DNA from: Tepidimonas aquatica
GTDB lineage: Bacteria; Pseudomonadota; Gammaproteobacteria; Burkholderiales; Burkholderiaceae_C
Direction of reading: 5' to 3'
Length of the DNA: 64,000 nucleotides
Assembly (NCBI RefSeq): GCF_007556585.1
Contig: NZ_VJNA01000006.1
Coordinates: 1-64,000 of the forward strand
Below, piece after piece: positions 1-10,369 of the stretch. The first letter of the stretch is position 1, and every line of letters starts with the position of its first letter. The notes beneath the pieces are model-generated. The model was not told where the DNA came from, did no database searches, and saw only the letters and a list, made by a program, of their open reading frames with translations. The translations under genes and the position numbers were made by a program.

Positions 1-1
1 G

Positions 2-664
2 ACCTTGGGGGGGGCGTGGTGGCGCTGGGGCGGCCAGCCGCTGCCGGCGGCGCTGTGGTGGCTGGCCACCGCCGGCTGGGTCGGGCTGTTGACGCTGGTG
101 CTGCGCCAAGGCGTCGCAGCCTGGGGCGTGTGGCCACGTGGCGCGCGGCTGTTGGTGGGCGTGCTGGCGCTGGCGGCGGCTTGGTGGGCGCTGGTGACGT
201 TGCACCGCCTGGGGGTGGCGGTGTTGCTGGGGGCGCTGCTGCTGGTGTGGGTGGCCGACATTGCCGCATATTTTGGTGGCCGGGCGTGGGGGCGGCGCAA
301 GCTGGCCCCCAACATTAGCCCCGGCAAAACCTGGGCAGGAGCGGCCAGTGGAGCGGCTGCGGTGCTGGCGTTGGCCGGGTTGTGGACGTGGGCGGCGCAG
401 TGGCCGGTGGTGGGCCCGTGGCTGGCCGAAGGCTTTTACCCACGCCTGGGGCAGGGCGGCACGGCGGCCGCGCTGGTCTGGCTGGTGCTGCTGACGGCGC
501 TGAGCATCGCGGGCGATTTGTTCGAGTCGCTGGTCAAGCGCAGTGCCGGCGTCAAAGACTCCAGCGGCTTGCTGCCCGGCCACGGCGGGGTGTTGGACCG
601 TATCGACGCGCTGCTGCCGGTGCTGCCCGCGGCGATGGCTGCGCTGGCGTGGCAGGGGGCTTGA
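2..664 (+). CDS. cdsA: Phosphatidate cytidylyltransferase, C-terminal part (gene enters from the left edge)
   Basis: This enzyme makes CDP-diacylglycerol from phosphatidate and CTP in the inner membrane, the entry point to phospholipid synthesis. The reading frame is open to the window edge, so the true start lies upstream; an in-frame TTG at 5 is only the first start-like codon. The visible 220 residues have several hydrophobic membrane segments. Near the C-terminus is the CdsA family signature: KRSAGVKDSSG followed by PGHGGVLDRIDALLP, which carries the Mg-binding and catalytic acidic residues. The TGA stop abuts the dxr start at 665, so the two are translated from one mRNA. cdsA-dxr-rseP-bamA is the standard order in beta- and gammaproteobacteria, which supports the call. 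Confidence 0.93.
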   Translation, partial: TLGGAWWRWGGQPLPAALWWLATAGWVGLLTLVLRQGVAAWGVWPRGARLLVGVLALAAAWWALVTLHRLGVAVLLGALLLVWVADIAAYFGGRAWGRRKLAPNISPGKTWAGAASGAAAVLALAGLWTWAAQWPVVGPWLAEGFYPRLGQGGTAAALVWLVLLTALSIAGDLFESLVKRSAGVKDSSGLLPGHGGVLDRIDALLPVLPAAMAALAWQGA

Positions 665-1867
665 ATGCAGGACAAGACGGGATCAGGGCGACGCCAACGC
701 GTGGCGGTGTTGGGTGCCACCGGCTCGATCGGCGAGCAAACGCTCGATGTGGTGGCGCGCCACCCGCAGCGCTTCGAAGTGGTGGCCCTCAGCGCGGCGC
801 GCCAGGTGCAGCGGTTGGCGCAGCAGTGCGCCCAGCACCGGCCTCGCTGGGCGGTGATTGGTGACGACCACGTCGACGCCTTGCGCACCGCGCTGGCGGC
901 GCTGGGCGTGGCAGGCGTGCAGGTGCTGCCGGCCAGCACCGGCTTGGTCGACGTCGCTACCGCGCCGGAGGTGGACACGGTGATGGCCGCCATCGTCGGC
1001 GCGGCGGGGCTGGGGCCGTGCTTGGCCGCGGCGCGCGCGGGCAAGCGGCTGTTGCTGGCCAACAAAGAAGCGCTGGTGGTGGGGGGGGAGTTTTTCATCA
1101 GCGCGGTGCGCGCGGGCGGCGCGCAGCTGCTGCCGATCGACAGCGAGCATTCGGCCATTTTTCAGGCCCTGCCCGAAGACCCCTCGACCTGGGACGAGCG
1201 GGTCGACAAAATCGTGCTGACGGCCTCCGGCGGCCCGTTCAGGCAGCGTGACCCAGCCACGCTGGGCGAGGTGACGCCCGAGCAGGCCTGCGCCCATCCC
1301 AATTGGGTCATGGGGCGCAAGATCTCGGTCGACTCGGCCACGATGATGAACAAGGCGCTGGAAGTCATCGAGGCGCGCTACCTGTTTGGCTTTGCGCCCG
1401 AGCGCATCGAGGTGGTCATCCACCCGCAAAGCGTGGTGCACTCGATGGTGCAGTACCGCGACCGTTCGGTGGTGGCGCAGCTGGGCACGCCCGACATGCG
1501 CGTGCCGATCGCCTACGGTCTGGGCTGGCCGCAGCGCATCGAATCCGGGGCCGAGGCGCTGGACTGGACGCGCCTGGGCGCGCTGACCTTCGAAGCGCCC
1601 GGTCCGCAGCGTTTCCCTGGGCTGTGGTTGGCGTGGGAGGCGCTGCAGGCACCGCCCGGCACGACCGCGGTGCTCAACGCCGCCAACGAGGTGGCGGTGG
1701 ACGCCTTTTTGCAGGGGCGGCTGCGTTTCGACCACATCCACCGCGTCAACCGCGCCACGCTGGAGGCCTACACGCCAACGCCACCGGCCAGCCTGGACGA
1801 CTTGCTGGCGCTGGACCGCGAGGCACGCGCGGTGGCCTGGCAGCAGGTGCGGCGCGCGGCCCAGTGA
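665..1867 (+). CDS. dxr: 1-deoxy-D-xylulose 5-phosphate reductoisomerase
   Basis: Dxr catalyses the NADPH-dependent rearrangement of DXP to 2-C-methyl-D-erythritol 4-phosphate, the committed step of the MEP isoprenoid pathway in the cytoplasm. The 400-residue protein has the normal family length. The N-terminal Rossmann motif [14 protein letters not shown] (about residues 18-31) binds NADPH. The metal and substrate site is represented by [16 protein letters not shown] and the stretch [17 protein letters not shown], followed by NKALEVIEA. The ATG at 665 directly follows the cdsA stop. Isoprenoids made here feed the undecaprenyl carrier used by cell-wall synthesis, fitting the envelope operon. 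Confidence 0.97.
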   Translation: MQDKTGSGRRQRVAVLGATGSIGEQTLDVVARHPQRFEVVALSAARQVQRLAQQCAQHRPRWAVIGDDHVDALRTALAALGVAGVQVLPASTGLVDVATAPEVDTVMAAIVGAAGLGPCLAAARAGKRLLLANKEALVVGGEFFISAVRAGGAQLLPIDSEHSAIFQALPEDPSTWDERVDKIVLTASGGPFRQRDPATLGEVTPEQACAHPNWVMGRKISVDSATMMNKALEVIEARYLFGFAPERIEVVIHPQSVVHSMVQYRDRSVVAQLGTPDMRVPIAYGLGWPQRIESGAEALDWTRLGALTFEAPGPQRFPGLWLAWEALQAPPGTTAVLNAANEVAVDAFLQGRLRFDHIHRVNRATLEAYTPTPPASLDDLLALDREARAVAWQQVRRAAQ

Positions 1868-1912
1868 CCTGCGCGCCGACACCGTTGGCGCCGGCATGCG
1901 ACACTTGGCACC

Positions 1913-3277
1913 ATGCAAACGGTGTTGTGGTTTTTGGTCGCGATCGGGTTGCTGATCGCGGTGCACGAGTGGGGGCACTACCGTATGGCGGTGGCCTGCG
2001 GCGTGCCGGTGCTGCGGTTTTCCATTGGGTTTGGGCGTCCGCTGCTGCGCTGGCGCAACCGCGCCGGTACCGAGTTTGTCGTCGCGGCGCTGCCGCTGGG
2101 CGGGTACGTGCGCATGCTGGACGGCCGCGAGGGGCCAGTGCCCCCGGAGCAGCGGCACCTGGCGTTCGACGCCCAGCCGCTGCGCAAGCGCGCCGCCATC
2201 GTGGCCGCGGGGCCGCTGGCCAACCTCGGGCTGGCGGTGCTGCTGTATGCGTGGGTGGCGTGGTGGGGCGAGCCACAGGCCGAACCGGTGCTGGGCAGCC
2301 CTGCGCCCGGTTCGGTGGCCGAGCAGGCCGGGTTGCGCGCTGGCGAGCGCGTCGCGGCCGTGCGCTTCGATGACGAGGACGCCGCCGTGCCGGTGCGCTC
2401 GTTCGACGAACTGCGCTGGCAGCTGACCCAAGCGGCGCTGCAACGGCGCGACGTCACGCTGCTGCTGGGGCCGGCGCCGGAGCTGGCCACGCGCTCGGTG
2501 CCGTTGCCGCTGGCCCAGTTGCAGGCGCGCGACGTGGACGCCGAGCTGGTGCAGCGCATCGGGCTGGTGGTGCCGTGGTCGGCGCCGGTGGTGGGCGAGG
2601 TGCTGCCCGATGGGGCGGCGGCCGCCGCTGGCGTGCGCGAGGGCGACCGGGTGCTGGCCGTCGACGATCGGCCGGTGGAAGATGCGGCCCAGCTGCGCGC
2701 GTGGATCCGCGCGGCCGCCGACGCGCAAGGCCACACGCGCACGCAACGCTGGCGTATCGAACGCGCGGGGCGGACGCTGGAACTCGAGGTGACGCCGCGC
2801 CCCGAACGCCTGGGCGACGCCTGGGTGGGCCGGGTGGGCGCGATGATTGGCGCGCCGCCTGCGCTCATCGTGGTGGCCGACGAACCGCTGGACGCGCTGG
2901 CGCGCGGTGTGCGTCGCACGTGGGAGGTCAGCGCGCTGTCGCTGCAAATGCTGGGGCGCATGGTGATTGGCGAGGCGTCGCTGCGCAACCTGAGCGGCCC
3001 GTTGACGATTGCCGACTACGCCGGCAAGTCCGCCGCGCTGGGCTGGGTGGCGTTTGTGACGTTTTTGGCGCTGGTCAGCACCAGCCTGGGGGTGTTGAAC
3101 CTGCTGCCGCTGCCGGTCTTGGACGGGGGGCATCTGATGTATTATCTGTGGGAAGCGGTGGTCGGACGGCCGCCGTCGCCAGCGTGGATGGCGCGGCTGC
3201 AACGCGCTGGCATGGTGGTGCTGGCGGCGCTGATGTCGCTGGCCATCGTCAACGATTTGACTCGGCTGCTGGGCTGA
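1913..3277 (+). CDS. rseP: RIP zinc metalloprotease RseP (site-2 protease)
   Basis: RseP is an inner-membrane intramembrane protease that in E. coli cleaves the anti-sigma factor RseA to release the envelope stress sigma factor. The first transmembrane helix carries the zinc motif HEWGH (residues 18-22). Two PDZ-like regions occupy roughly residues 110-290, with GSVAEQAGLRAGERV and GAAAAAGVREGDRVLAVDD. The C-terminal membrane part holds LLPLPVLDGGHLMYY, the family's second motif with the third zinc ligand Asp. Length (454 residues) is typical. It sits 45 bp after dxr and 31 bp before bamA, in the classic order linking stress sensing to outer-membrane assembly. No rseA/rpoE gene is in this window. 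Confidence 0.96.
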   Translation: MQTVLWFLVAIGLLIAVHEWGHYRMAVACGVPVLRFSIGFGRPLLRWRNRAGTEFVVAALPLGGYVRMLDGREGPVPPEQRHLAFDAQPLRKRAAIVAAGPLANLGLAVLLYAWVAWWGEPQAEPVLGSPAPGSVAEQAGLRAGERVAAVRFDDEDAAVPVRSFDELRWQLTQAALQRRDVTLLLGPAPELATRSVPLPLAQLQARDVDAELVQRIGLVVPWSAPVVGEVLPDGAAAAAGVREGDRVLAVDDRPVEDAAQLRAWIRAAADAQGHTRTQRWRIERAGRTLELEVTPRPERLGDAWVGRVGAMIGAPPALIVVADEPLDALARGVRRTWEVSALSLQMLGRMVIGEASLRNLSGPLTIADYAGKSAALGWVAFVTFLALVSTSLGVLNLLPLPVLDGGHLMYYLWEAVVGRPPSPAWMARLQRAGMVVLAALMSLAIVNDLTRLLG

Positions 3278-3308
3278 ACGACGGCCAGCAGCCTTGGATT
3301 GCAAGCGC

Positions 3309-5621
3309 ATGAAACGCACAACCCCGCGCCGCTGGCGCGCCCGCGCCGGCTTGTGGCTGGCGACCTTGGTCACAGCCTTGCCCGCTTGGGCGGTGGAACC
3401 CTTCACCCTGCGTGACATCCGTGTCGAAGGCCTGCAGCGTGTCGAGCCTGGCACCGTGTTTGCCTCGCTGCCGTTCCGTGTCGGTGACCGCTACAGCGAC
3501 GAACAGGGGGCGGCGGCCATCCGCGCGCTGTTCGGCCTGGGGCTGTTTTCCGACGTGCGGCTGCAGGTCGATGGCGACGTGCTGGTGGTCATCGTCGAAG
3601 AGCGCCCGACGGTGGCCGACGTCAGCTTCACCGGGGTCAAGGAATTCGACAACGAGGTGCTGCGCAAGGCGCTGCGCGACATTGGCTTGACCGAGGGGCG
3701 TCCGTTCGACCGAGCGCTGGCCGACCGCGCCGAGCAAGAGCTCAAGCGCCAGTACCTCAACCGCAGCATGTACGCGGTGCAGGTCACCACCACCGTCACC
3801 CCCATCGAGCGCAACCGCGTCAACCTCAACTTCAACGTCGTCGAAGGCGACGTGACCAAAATCCGCGAAATCCGCATCGTCGGCGCGCAGGCCTTCGCCG
3901 AAAAGGACTTGCTCGACCTGTTCGACCTCGACACCGGCGGCTGGCTGAGCTGGTACACCAAGAGCGACCGCTACTCGCGCGCCAAGCTCAACGCCGACCT
4001 CGAGACGCTGCGCTCGTACTACCTGACGCGCGGCTTTTTGGAGTTCCGCATCGACTCCACCCAGGTGGCGCTGTCGCCCGACAAATCCTCGCTGGCGCTG
4101 ACCATCCACATCACCGAAGGACAGCGCTACGTCGTGTCGGGCGTGCGGCTGGAGGGCGAGTACCTGGGGCGCGAGGAGGAGTTCCAGCGTCTGGTGCGCA
4201 TCCGCGCCGGGCAACCCTACAACGCCGAGCAGGTGGAGCAAACGGTCAAGGCGTTCACCGAGTATTTCGGCCAGTTCGGCTACGCGTTTGCGCGCGTCGA
4301 GGCGCTGCCCGAGCTGGAGCGCCAGCGCAACCTCGTGGCGATCACGCTGCGTGCCGAGCCGTCGCGGCGCGCCTACGTGCGCCGCATCCAGATCGAAGGC
4401 AACAACCGCACCCGCGACGAAGTCATCCGGCGCGAGTTCCGCCAACTCGAAGCGGCTTGGTACGACAGCGACAAGATCCGGTTGTCGCGTGATCGCGTCG
4501 ACCGGCTGGGGTTTTTCACCGAAGTCGGCATCGAAACGCAGGAGGTGCCCGGTGCGCCCGACCAGGTGGACCTGATCGTCAAGGTGACCGAAAAGCCCAC
4601 CGGCAACCTGAGGCTGGGGGCGGGTTATTCGCAGGCGGAAAAGCTGTCGTTGCTGGCCGGCATCCAGCAGGAAAACGTCTTTGGCACCGGCAACTACCTC
4701 GGCCTCAACGTCAACACCAGCAAGTACAACCGGCAGTTCGTGCTGTCCACCACCAACCCGTACTTCACCGACGACGGGGTGTCGCGCAGCGTGGACTTGT
4801 ATTACCGTACCACGCGGCCGTACAACGCGCAAGACGGCGACTACCGGCTGGTTACCCCAGGGGCAGCGATCCGGTTCGGCGTGCCGTTCACCGAGGTCGA
4901 CAAGGTGTTTTTCGGCATCGGGGTCGAGCAAACCAAGATCGAGCCGGGCAACCGCATGCCGGTGGCGTACAACGACTTCATCGCGCGCTTTGGCGACTCG
5001 CCACTGTCGGTGCCGCTGACGGTGGGGTGGGCGCGCGACGAGCGCGACAGCGCGTTGGTGCCGACCCAGGGGGTGCTGCGTCGTGTCAACGGCGAGCTGG
5101 GCGTGGCGGGCGACACCCGCTACGTCAGGGGCAGCGTGCAGTACCAGCAGTACGTGCCGCTGAACAAAAAATTCACGCTGGCCTTCAATGCGGAGGCGGG
5201 TTGGGCCAAAGGGCTGGGGGGCAAGCCGGTGCCGCTGTTCAAGCACTTCTACGGCGGTGGCCTGGGCTCGGTGCGCGGGTTCGAACAGGGCACGCTGGGG
5301 GCCACCAGCGCCATCGTCGGCAGCAGCGACCTGGCCTACCTGGGTGGCACCAAGATGGTGCTGCTCAACGCCGAGCTGATCACGCCGTTTCCCGGCGCGG
5401 GCAACGACCGCACGCTGCGCATGTTCGGCTTTGTCGATATCGGCAACGTCTACGGGCCGGACCAGAAGTTCACGCTGTCGGACGTGCGCGCCTCGGCGGG
5501 GATTGGCATCAGCTGGATCTCTCCGGTGGGGCCCCTTAGAATCGCGTTTGCCAAGCCGGTGCGCAAGCAAGCCGGCGACAAAACGCAAACCGTGCAATTC
5601 CAAATCGGTACCGCATTCTGA
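3309..5621 (+). CDS. bamA: Outer membrane protein assembly factor BamA
   Basis: BamA is the Omp85 core of the BAM complex, which folds beta-barrel proteins into the outer membrane. From ATG 3309 the protein is 770 residues, with a basic signal peptide ending PAWA before VEPF. Five POTRA domains span about residues 27-430 (repeats such as FTLRDIRVEGLQRV and YVRRIQIEGNNRTRDEVI). The rest is the 16-strand barrel. LGSVRGFEQG contains the VRGF motif of the lid loop L6, and the protein ends in an aromatic residue (F), as outer-membrane barrels usually do. An in-frame TTG at 3294 would only add MDCKR before a normal signal peptide, so 3309 is preferred. The stop overlaps the skp start by one base. 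Confidence 0.96.
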   Translation: MKRTTPRRWRARAGLWLATLVTALPAWAVEPFTLRDIRVEGLQRVEPGTVFASLPFRVGDRYSDEQGAAAIRALFGLGLFSDVRLQVDGDVLVVIVEERPTVADVSFTGVKEFDNEVLRKALRDIGLTEGRPFDRALADRAEQELKRQYLNRSMYAVQVTTTVTPIERNRVNLNFNVVEGDVTKIREIRIVGAQAFAEKDLLDLFDLDTGGWLSWYTKSDRYSRAKLNADLETLRSYYLTRGFLEFRIDSTQVALSPDKSSLALTIHITEGQRYVVSGVRLEGEYLGREEEFQRLVRIRAGQPYNAEQVEQTVKAFTEYFGQFGYAFARVEALPELERQRNLVAITLRAEPSRRAYVRRIQIEGNNRTRDEVIRREFRQLEAAWYDSDKIRLSRDRVDRLGFFTEVGIETQEVPGAPDQVDLIVKVTEKPTGNLRLGAGYSQAEKLSLLAGIQQENVFGTGNYLGLNVNTSKYNRQFVLSTTNPYFTDDGVSRSVDLYYRTTRPYNAQDGDYRLVTPGAAIRFGVPFTEVDKVFFGIGVEQTKIEPGNRMPVAYNDFIARFGDSPLSVPLTVGWARDERDSALVPTQGVLRRVNGELGVAGDTRYVRGSVQYQQYVPLNKKFTLAFNAEAGWAKGLGGKPVPLFKHFYGGGLGSVRGFEQGTLGATSAIVGSSDLAYLGGTKMVLLNAELITPFPGAGNDRTLRMFGFVDIGNVYGPDQKFTLSDVRASAGIGISWISPVGPLRIAFAKPVRKQAGDKTQTVQFQIGTAF

Positions 5622-6139
5622 TGATTTCGATGACCCGTCATTGGGGCGCCCGCGTGGTGCTCGTTGCAGCGCTGGCAGCGGCCAGCGCCGTAAGCTGGGC
5701 GCAAGACCTCAAGATCGGTTTTGTCAGCACCGAGCGCATCCTGCGCGACTCCAACGCCGCCAAGGCAGCCCAGGCACGCCTGGAGCAGGAGTTCAGCAAG
5801 CGCGAACGTGACCTCGAGGCGCTGGGCAACCAGTTGCGCCAAGCCACGGAAAAGTTGGAAAAAGACGCCCCGACGCTGTCGGAGAGCCAGCGCAGCGCGC
5901 GCCAGCGGCAGCTGGCCGAGCTGGAGCGCGATTTCCAGCGCCGCCGGCGTGAGTTCCAGGAAGACCTGGCCCAGCGGCGCAACGAAGAGCTGCAGCAGGT
6001 CATCGAACGCGCCAACCGTGTCATCAAACAAATCGCCGAAAGCGAAAAATACGACCTCATCCTGCAAGAGGCCGTCTACATCGCGCCCAAGCACGACATC
6101 ACCGACAAGGTGATCAACGGCCTCAACAACGCGCGCTGA
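5621..6139 (+). CDS. skp: Periplasmic chaperone Skp/OmpH
   Basis: Skp is a periplasmic trimeric chaperone that holds unfolded outer-membrane proteins on their way to BamA. The 172-residue product has a signal peptide (cleavage expected after SAVSWA, before [14 protein letters not shown]). The mature part is a long charged alpha-helical coiled-coil hairpin (about residues 45-125) rich in Arg, Glu and Gln, as expected for the tentacles of the Skp jellyfish fold. The ATG at 5621 overlaps the bamA TGA; a second ATG at 5630 would shorten the signal peptide by three residues and is equally credible. Its place between bamA and lpxD is the conserved order. Confidence 0.93.
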   Translation: MISMTRHWGARVVLVAALAAASAVSWAQDLKIGFVSTERILRDSNAAKAAQARLEQEFSKRERDLEALGNQLRQATEKLEKDAPTLSESQRSARQRQLAELERDFQRRRREFQEDLAQRRNEELQQVIERANRVIKQIAESEKYDLILQEAVYIAPKHDITDKVINGLNNAR

Positions 6140-6162
6140 GGGTGCGCGGGCACGCAACGGGC

Positions 6163-7272
6163 ATGCCCATGGATGCAGTCGAAGCAACCGCGTCGTCGCG
6201 CGGCGGCGTGCCCTTGGCCGAACTGGTTCAAGCGCTGGGTGGTCAGCTCGAAGGCCACGCCGGGTGTCGGGTGCAACGCTTGGCCGCGCTGGCCGATGCC
6301 GATGAGCACGCTTTGTCCTTCGTGGCCCACCCGCGCTACCAGGCGCAGTTGCAGGCCAGCCGTGCCGGGACGGTGATCGCAAGCCCAGCGTTGGCGCCGC
6401 AGGTCCTGCAACGGCCCGACCCGCCGCCCGGAGGGTGGGCGGCCTGGGTGGTGCCGGATCCCTACGTGACGTTTGCCGCGCTGACGCGCTGGTGGCGCGC
6501 GCACGTGCAGCCGCGGCCTGCGTGGCGGGGGGTGCACCCCAGCGCCTGGATCGACCCCGGGGCGCGGGTCGATACCGACGCGCACGTCGGTCCATTTGCC
6601 GTCATCGAAGCCGGCGCCACCGTGGAGGCGGGGGCTGAAATCGGTGCGCACGCCCACGTGCAGGCCCGCGCCCACGTCGGCGCGGGCACGCGGCTGGGGC
6701 CGCACGTCGTGCTGGGCTACGACTGCCGCATCGGCGCGCGTGGCATCGTCCACGGTGGTACCGTCATCGGTGCCGACGGCTTTGGCTTTGCCCCAGTTCC
6801 GCTGCCAGAGGGCGACGGCCGCCGCTGGGACAAGATCGAGCAGCTCGGCGCAGTGCGCATCGGCGACGACGTCGAGATCGGCGCCAACTGCTGCATCGAC
6901 CGGGGGGCGCTGGGCGACACCGTGCTGGAAGACGGCGTCAAGCTCGACAACCTGATCCAAATCGGCCACAACGTGCGCGTCGGGCGCCACACCGCGATGG
7001 CGGGCTGTGTCGGCATCGCCGGCTCGGCGCGCATCGGCGCCTTTTGTACGCTGGGCGGCGGCGCCATCGTGCTGGGTCACCTGGAATTGGCTGACCACGT
7101 GCACATCTCGGCTGCCTCGGTGGTGATGCGCTCGATCCTGCAGCCCGGGCAGTACAGCGGCATCTTTCCGATCGACGACAATCGCGCCTGGGAAAAAAAC
7201 GCCGCCACGCTGCGCCAGCTGCACGCGCTGCGCGAGCGCCTCAAGGCCCTGGAACGACGCACTGCACCATGA
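6163..7272 (+). CDS. lpxD: UDP-3-O-(3-hydroxyacyl)glucosamine N-acyltransferase
   Basis: LpxD adds the second hydroxyacyl chain to UDP-3-O-acyl-glucosamine from acyl-ACP, the third step of lipid A synthesis in the cytoplasm. The N-terminal uridine-binding region is followed by a left-handed beta helix built from hexapeptide repeats from about residue 115 ([19 protein letters not shown] onward). The stretch DGFGFAP and the catalytic-type histidine in [10 protein letters not shown] match the family. The C-terminal helix ends [10 protein letters not shown]. The start is uncertain: GTG 6142, ATG 6163 and ATG 6169 are all in frame, and none has a strong ribosome site. The stop overlaps the fabZ start in ATGA, so the two are coupled. 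Confidence 0.95.
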   Translation: MPMDAVEATASSRGGVPLAELVQALGGQLEGHAGCRVQRLAALADADEHALSFVAHPRYQAQLQASRAGTVIASPALAPQVLQRPDPPPGGWAAWVVPDPYVTFAALTRWWRAHVQPRPAWRGVHPSAWIDPGARVDTDAHVGPFAVIEAGATVEAGAEIGAHAHVQARAHVGAGTRLGPHVVLGYDCRIGARGIVHGGTVIGADGFGFAPVPLPEGDGRRWDKIEQLGAVRIGDDVEIGANCCIDRGALGDTVLEDGVKLDNLIQIGHNVRVGRHTAMAGCVGIAGSARIGAFCTLGGGAIVLGHLELADHVHISAASVVMRSILQPGQYSGIFPIDDNRAWEKNAATLRQLHALRERLKALERRTAP

Positions 7273-7712
7273 CGATGGACATCCACCAGATCCTCAAGCA
7301 ACTGCCGCACCGTTACCCGATCCTGCTGGTCGACCGTGTGCTGGACATCCAAAAAGGCGTCTCGATTCGGGCGTTGAAAAACGTCACGATCAACGAGCCG
7401 GTGTTCACCGGGCACTTCCCGCACCGGCCGGTGTTTCCGGGCGTGCTGATGCTGGAGGCGCTGGCGCAAACCGCAGCGTTGCTGGCGTTTGACACGCTGG
7501 GCGTGACACCCGACGACAAGACCGTGTACTACTTCGCGGGCATCGATGGCGCCCGCTTCAAGCGACCGGTGGAGCCCGGTGACCAACTGGTGATGGAGGT
7601 GACGTTGCAGCGCATGAAGGCGGGCATCTTCAAGTTCGGTGCGGTCGCGCGGGTGGGCGACGAAGTGGCCTGCGAAGCCGAACTCATGTGCACCATGCGC
7701 ACGATTGCCTGA
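7269..7712 (+). CDS. fabZ: 3-hydroxyacyl-ACP dehydratase FabZ
   Basis: FabZ dehydrates 3-hydroxyacyl-ACP in fatty acid elongation. It competes with LpxA and LpxD for 3-hydroxyacyl-ACP, so its place between lpxD and lpxA couples lipid A and phospholipid supply. The 147-residue protein is of normal size and begins [20 protein letters not shown]. The hot-dog fold active site is visible as [20 protein letters not shown]: the catalytic His lies in [10 protein letters not shown] and the catalytic Glu in LMLEALAQ. The start ATG overlaps the lpxD stop by four bases, and lpxA follows after 19 bp. Confidence 0.97.
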   Translation: MTMDIHQILKQLPHRYPILLVDRVLDIQKGVSIRALKNVTINEPVFTGHFPHRPVFPGVLMLEALAQTAALLAFDTLGVTPDDKTVYYFAGIDGARFKRPVEPGDQLVMEVTLQRMKAGIFKFGAVARVGDEVACEAELMCTMRTIA

Positions 7713-7731
7713 GCCCAGGGGCACGCTGCCG

Positions 7732-8547
7732 ATGGCCACCATCCACCCCACCGCGCTGGTCGACCCGCACGCCGAGCTGGACACCGACGTCGAGATCGGG
7801 CCCTACACCATCGTTGGCCCGCACGTGCGCATCGGCGCCGGCACGCGCGTGGCCGCGCACTGCGTGATCGAGGGGCGCACGACCATCGGCCCGCACAATC
7901 GCATCTACCCGTTCGTCAGTCTGGGGTTGCCGAGCCAGGACAAAAAATACGCGGGCGAGCCGTGCGAGCTCGTCATCGGTGCGCGCAACACCATCCGCGA
8001 ATACAGCACCTACCACATCGGCACCGTGCAGGGTGGTGGCGTGACCCGTCTGGGTGACGACAACTGGATGATGGCCTACACCCACCTGGCGCACGACTGC
8101 GTGGTGGGCAACCACTGCATCTTTGCCAACAACGCGCAGTTGGCCGGCCATGTGCAGGTGGGCGATTGGGTGATTTTGGGCGGCTTCACCGTGGTGCACC
8201 AGTTCGTGCGCATCGGCGCGCACGCGATGACGGCGATGTGCGCGCTGCTGTTTGCCGACGTGCCACCCTTTGTGATGGCCCAAGGGCAGCCGGCGCAGGC
8301 CCGGTCGATGAATTTCGAGGGCCTGCGCCGCCGCGGCTTTGGGCCCGAGCGCATCGCCGCTGTCAAAGCCATGCACAAGGCCCTGTACCGCGAGGGCCTG
8401 ACGTTGCCGCAGGCGGACGAGCGCATCGCCGCGCTGGCGCAGCGCTACCCTGCGGCCCACGACGACCTGGCGCTGATGCGCTCGTTTTTGGCCGGCGTCG
8501 ATCCGCAGCGCGGCATCGTGCGCAGCCGCCGCGGCGCCGAGGCGTGA
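7732..8547 (+). CDS. lpxA: UDP-N-acetylglucosamine O-acyltransferase
   Basis: LpxA performs the first acyl transfer of lipid A synthesis, moving a 3-hydroxyacyl chain from ACP to UDP-GlcNAc. The 271-residue protein is almost wholly hexapeptide repeats at the N-terminus ([20 protein letters not shown]), forming a trimeric left-handed beta helix. [16 protein letters not shown] contains the catalytic His region (AHDCVVG). The helical C-terminal domain starts near [15 protein letters not shown] 7732 is chosen because upstream in-frame codons overlap the end of fabZ and do not resemble LpxA. The stop overlaps a possible lpxB GTG start. Confidence 0.97.
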   Translation: MATIHPTALVDPHAELDTDVEIGPYTIVGPHVRIGAGTRVAAHCVIEGRTTIGPHNRIYPFVSLGLPSQDKKYAGEPCELVIGARNTIREYSTYHIGTVQGGGVTRLGDDNWMMAYTHLAHDCVVGNHCIFANNAQLAGHVQVGDWVILGGFTVVHQFVRIGAHAMTAMCALLFADVPPFVMAQGQPAQARSMNFEGLRRRGFGPERIAAVKAMHKALYREGLTLPQADERIAALAQRYPAAHDDLALMRSFLAGVDPQRGIVRSRRGAEA

Positions 8548-8561
8548 GCACGGCAGCGGCA

Positions 8562-9728
8562 ATGAGCGCAAACCCCAGCCGTTGGATGGCGCTGGTGGCC
8601 GGCGAGGCCTCGGGCGACGTGTTGGCGGCGCAACTGCTGCAGGGGCTGCGTGCGCATTGGCCGGGGCTGCGCGCCGCCGGTATCGGTGGGCCCGCGTTGC
8701 AGGCGCAGGGGTTCGAGGCCTGGTGGCCCAGCGAGCGCCTGGCGGTGCGCGGCTACGTCGAGGTGCTGCGGCATTACCGCGCCATCGTGGCCATGCGCCG
8801 CGCGCTCAAGCAGCGCTTGCTGCACGAGCCACCGGCGTTGTTTGTGGGCGTGGATGCGCCCGACTTCAACCTGCCGCTGGAGGCCGACTTGCGCGCCGCC
8901 GGCGTGCGCACCGTGCACTTCGTCGCCCCCGCGATTTGGGCGTGGCGGCCCGAACGTGTGGAGCTGATTCGGCGTGCCTGTGACCATGTGCTGTGCATTT
9001 TTCCGTTCGAGCCGGCGCTGCTGGCCGAGCACGGCATCGCCGCCACCTACGTCGGCCATCCGCTGGCCAGCGTCATTCCGGCGCAGCCAGACCAGGCCGC
9101 CGCGCGCCAAGCGCTGGGCCTGCCGTTGGACGCCGCCGTGGTGGCGTTGCTGCCTGGCAGTAGGCGAGCCGAAATCGACCATCTGCTGCCGCGCATGCTG
9201 GCCGCTGCCGAGTGCATGCGCCAGCAACGGCCGCAGCTGCGCTTCGTGTTGCCCGCGGTGCCGGCGCTGCGCAGCGTGATCCTGCAGCATCTGCAGCGGG
9301 CGGCGGCCGGCGCCTGGGTGAAAGTGCTTGACGGGCGATCGCACGCGGCGCTGGCGGCGTGCGACGTCACGCTCGTGGCCAGCGGCACGGCCACGCTGGA
9401 AGCCGCGCTGTTCAAACGCCCGATGGTGATCGCGTACCACATGCACCCACTATCGTGGTGGATCACACGGCGCAAGATGCGCCAGCCGTGGGTGGGCTTG
9501 CCTAACATTTTGTGCCGTGAGTTCGTGGTGCCGGAACTGCTGCAGGACGCTGCCACGCCCGCGGCGATGGCGCAGGCGGCGTTGGCGTGGCTGGCCGACG
9601 ATGCTGCCGCCCAGGCACGACGGCTGGCGCTGCAGCAGCGCTTCGCGGTGCTGCACGACGAGCTGCGCCGCGACACCGTCGGCGCGGCGCTGCAGGTGTT
9701 GCGTCCCATGCTTGAGAGGGCGTCATGA
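8562..9728 (+). CDS. lpxB: Lipid A disaccharide synthase
   Basis: LpxB is the GT-B glycosyltransferase (family GT19) that condenses UDP-2,3-diacylglucosamine with lipid X into the beta-1,6 disaccharide of lipid A, at the cytoplasmic face of the inner membrane. From ATG 8562 it has 388 residues. The N-terminal motif [19 protein letters not shown] is diagnostic. [14 protein letters not shown] and [16 protein letters not shown] mark the substrate site, and [10 protein letters not shown] plus [13 protein letters not shown] form the UDP-sugar site in the C-terminal Rossmann half. A GTG at 8544 (overlapping the lpxA stop as GTGA) would add six residues and cannot be excluded. The stop overlaps the rnhB start by four bases. 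Confidence 0.96.
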   Translation: MSANPSRWMALVAGEASGDVLAAQLLQGLRAHWPGLRAAGIGGPALQAQGFEAWWPSERLAVRGYVEVLRHYRAIVAMRRALKQRLLHEPPALFVGVDAPDFNLPLEADLRAAGVRTVHFVAPAIWAWRPERVELIRRACDHVLCIFPFEPALLAEHGIAATYVGHPLASVIPAQPDQAAARQALGLPLDAAVVALLPGSRRAEIDHLLPRMLAAAECMRQQRPQLRFVLPAVPALRSVILQHLQRAAAGAWVKVLDGRSHAALAACDVTLVASGTATLEAALFKRPMVIAYHMHPLSWWITRRKMRQPWVGLPNILCREFVVPELLQDAATPAAMAQAALAWLADDAAAQARRLALQQRFAVLHDELRRDTVGAALQVLRPMLERAS

Positions 9729-10369
9729 GCGCCACCCGACGCGTGGCCCGGACCAGCGTTCAGCCCGACCTGTGGACGCCGGGCGCGGGTGGCCTGATCG
9801 CCGGGGTCGATGAAGCCGGGCGAGGGCCGCTGGCTGGCCCCGTGGTGGCCGCTGCGGTCATTCTCGACGAACAGCGCCCGATTGCGGGCGTGGCCGACTC
9901 CAAGGTGCTGACCGCGGCACAGCGTCAACGGCTGTTCGAGCGCATCCACGCCGACGCGGTTGGCGTTGGGGTGGGGGTGGCCACGGTGGAGGAAATCGAC
10001 CGCCTCAACATTTTGCAAGCCACCCTGCTGGCGATGCAGCGGGCCGTCGCGGCCCTGCCATGCCCGCCGGCGCGGGTGCGGGTGGATGGCAACCGGGTCC
10101 CCCAGCTGCCGATGCCGGCCGAGGCGGTGGTGCGTGGGGATGCCACGGTGGCGGCCATCGCCGCGGCTTCCATCGTGGCCAAAGTGACGCGCGACCGCCT
10201 GATGGACGACTTGCACGAGGCGTACCCACACTATGGCTTCGACCGCCACCGTGGCTACGGTACCGCCGTGCACCTGGCAGCCCTGCAGCGCTGGGGGGTG
10301 ACGCCGGCGCACCGACGCAGCTTTGCGCCGGTGGAGCGTGCGCTGGCTGCCCAGGAGGGGGCCGCATGA
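9725..10369 (+). CDS. rnhB: Ribonuclease HII
   Basis: RNase HII nicks DNA 5' of misincorporated ribonucleotides, starting ribonucleotide excision repair. The 214-residue protein carries the family start of the catalytic domain, [19 protein letters not shown] (catalytic Asp-Glu pair), then [16 protein letters not shown], and later [17 protein letters not shown] with the third acidic residue further on. The last part, [19 protein letters not shown], is the substrate-contacting segment seen in RnhB. A short Arg-rich N-terminal tail of about 25 residues precedes the domain. ATG 9725 overlaps the lpxB TGA, placing rnhB in the lipid A operon as in many proteobacteria. Confidence 0.96.
   Translation: MSATRRVARTSVQPDLWTPGAGGLIAGVDEAGRGPLAGPVVAAAVILDEQRPIAGVADSKVLTAAQRQRLFERIHADAVGVGVGVATVEEIDRLNILQATLLAMQRAVAALPCPPARVRVDGNRVPQLPMPAEAVVRGDATVAAIAAASIVAKVTRDRLMDDLHEAYPHYGFDRHRGYGTAVHLAALQRWGVTPAHRRSFAPVERALAAQEGAA

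Noticed and set aside
683-3454. Long open frame on the minus strand opposite dxr, rseP and bamA
   Set aside because: Arg/His/Gln-rich shadow of strong plus-strand genes in high-GC DNA; no family features.
3249-5603. 784-codon minus-strand frame opposite bamA
   Set aside because: Its codons mirror bamA; BamA has clear POTRA and barrel motifs on the other strand.
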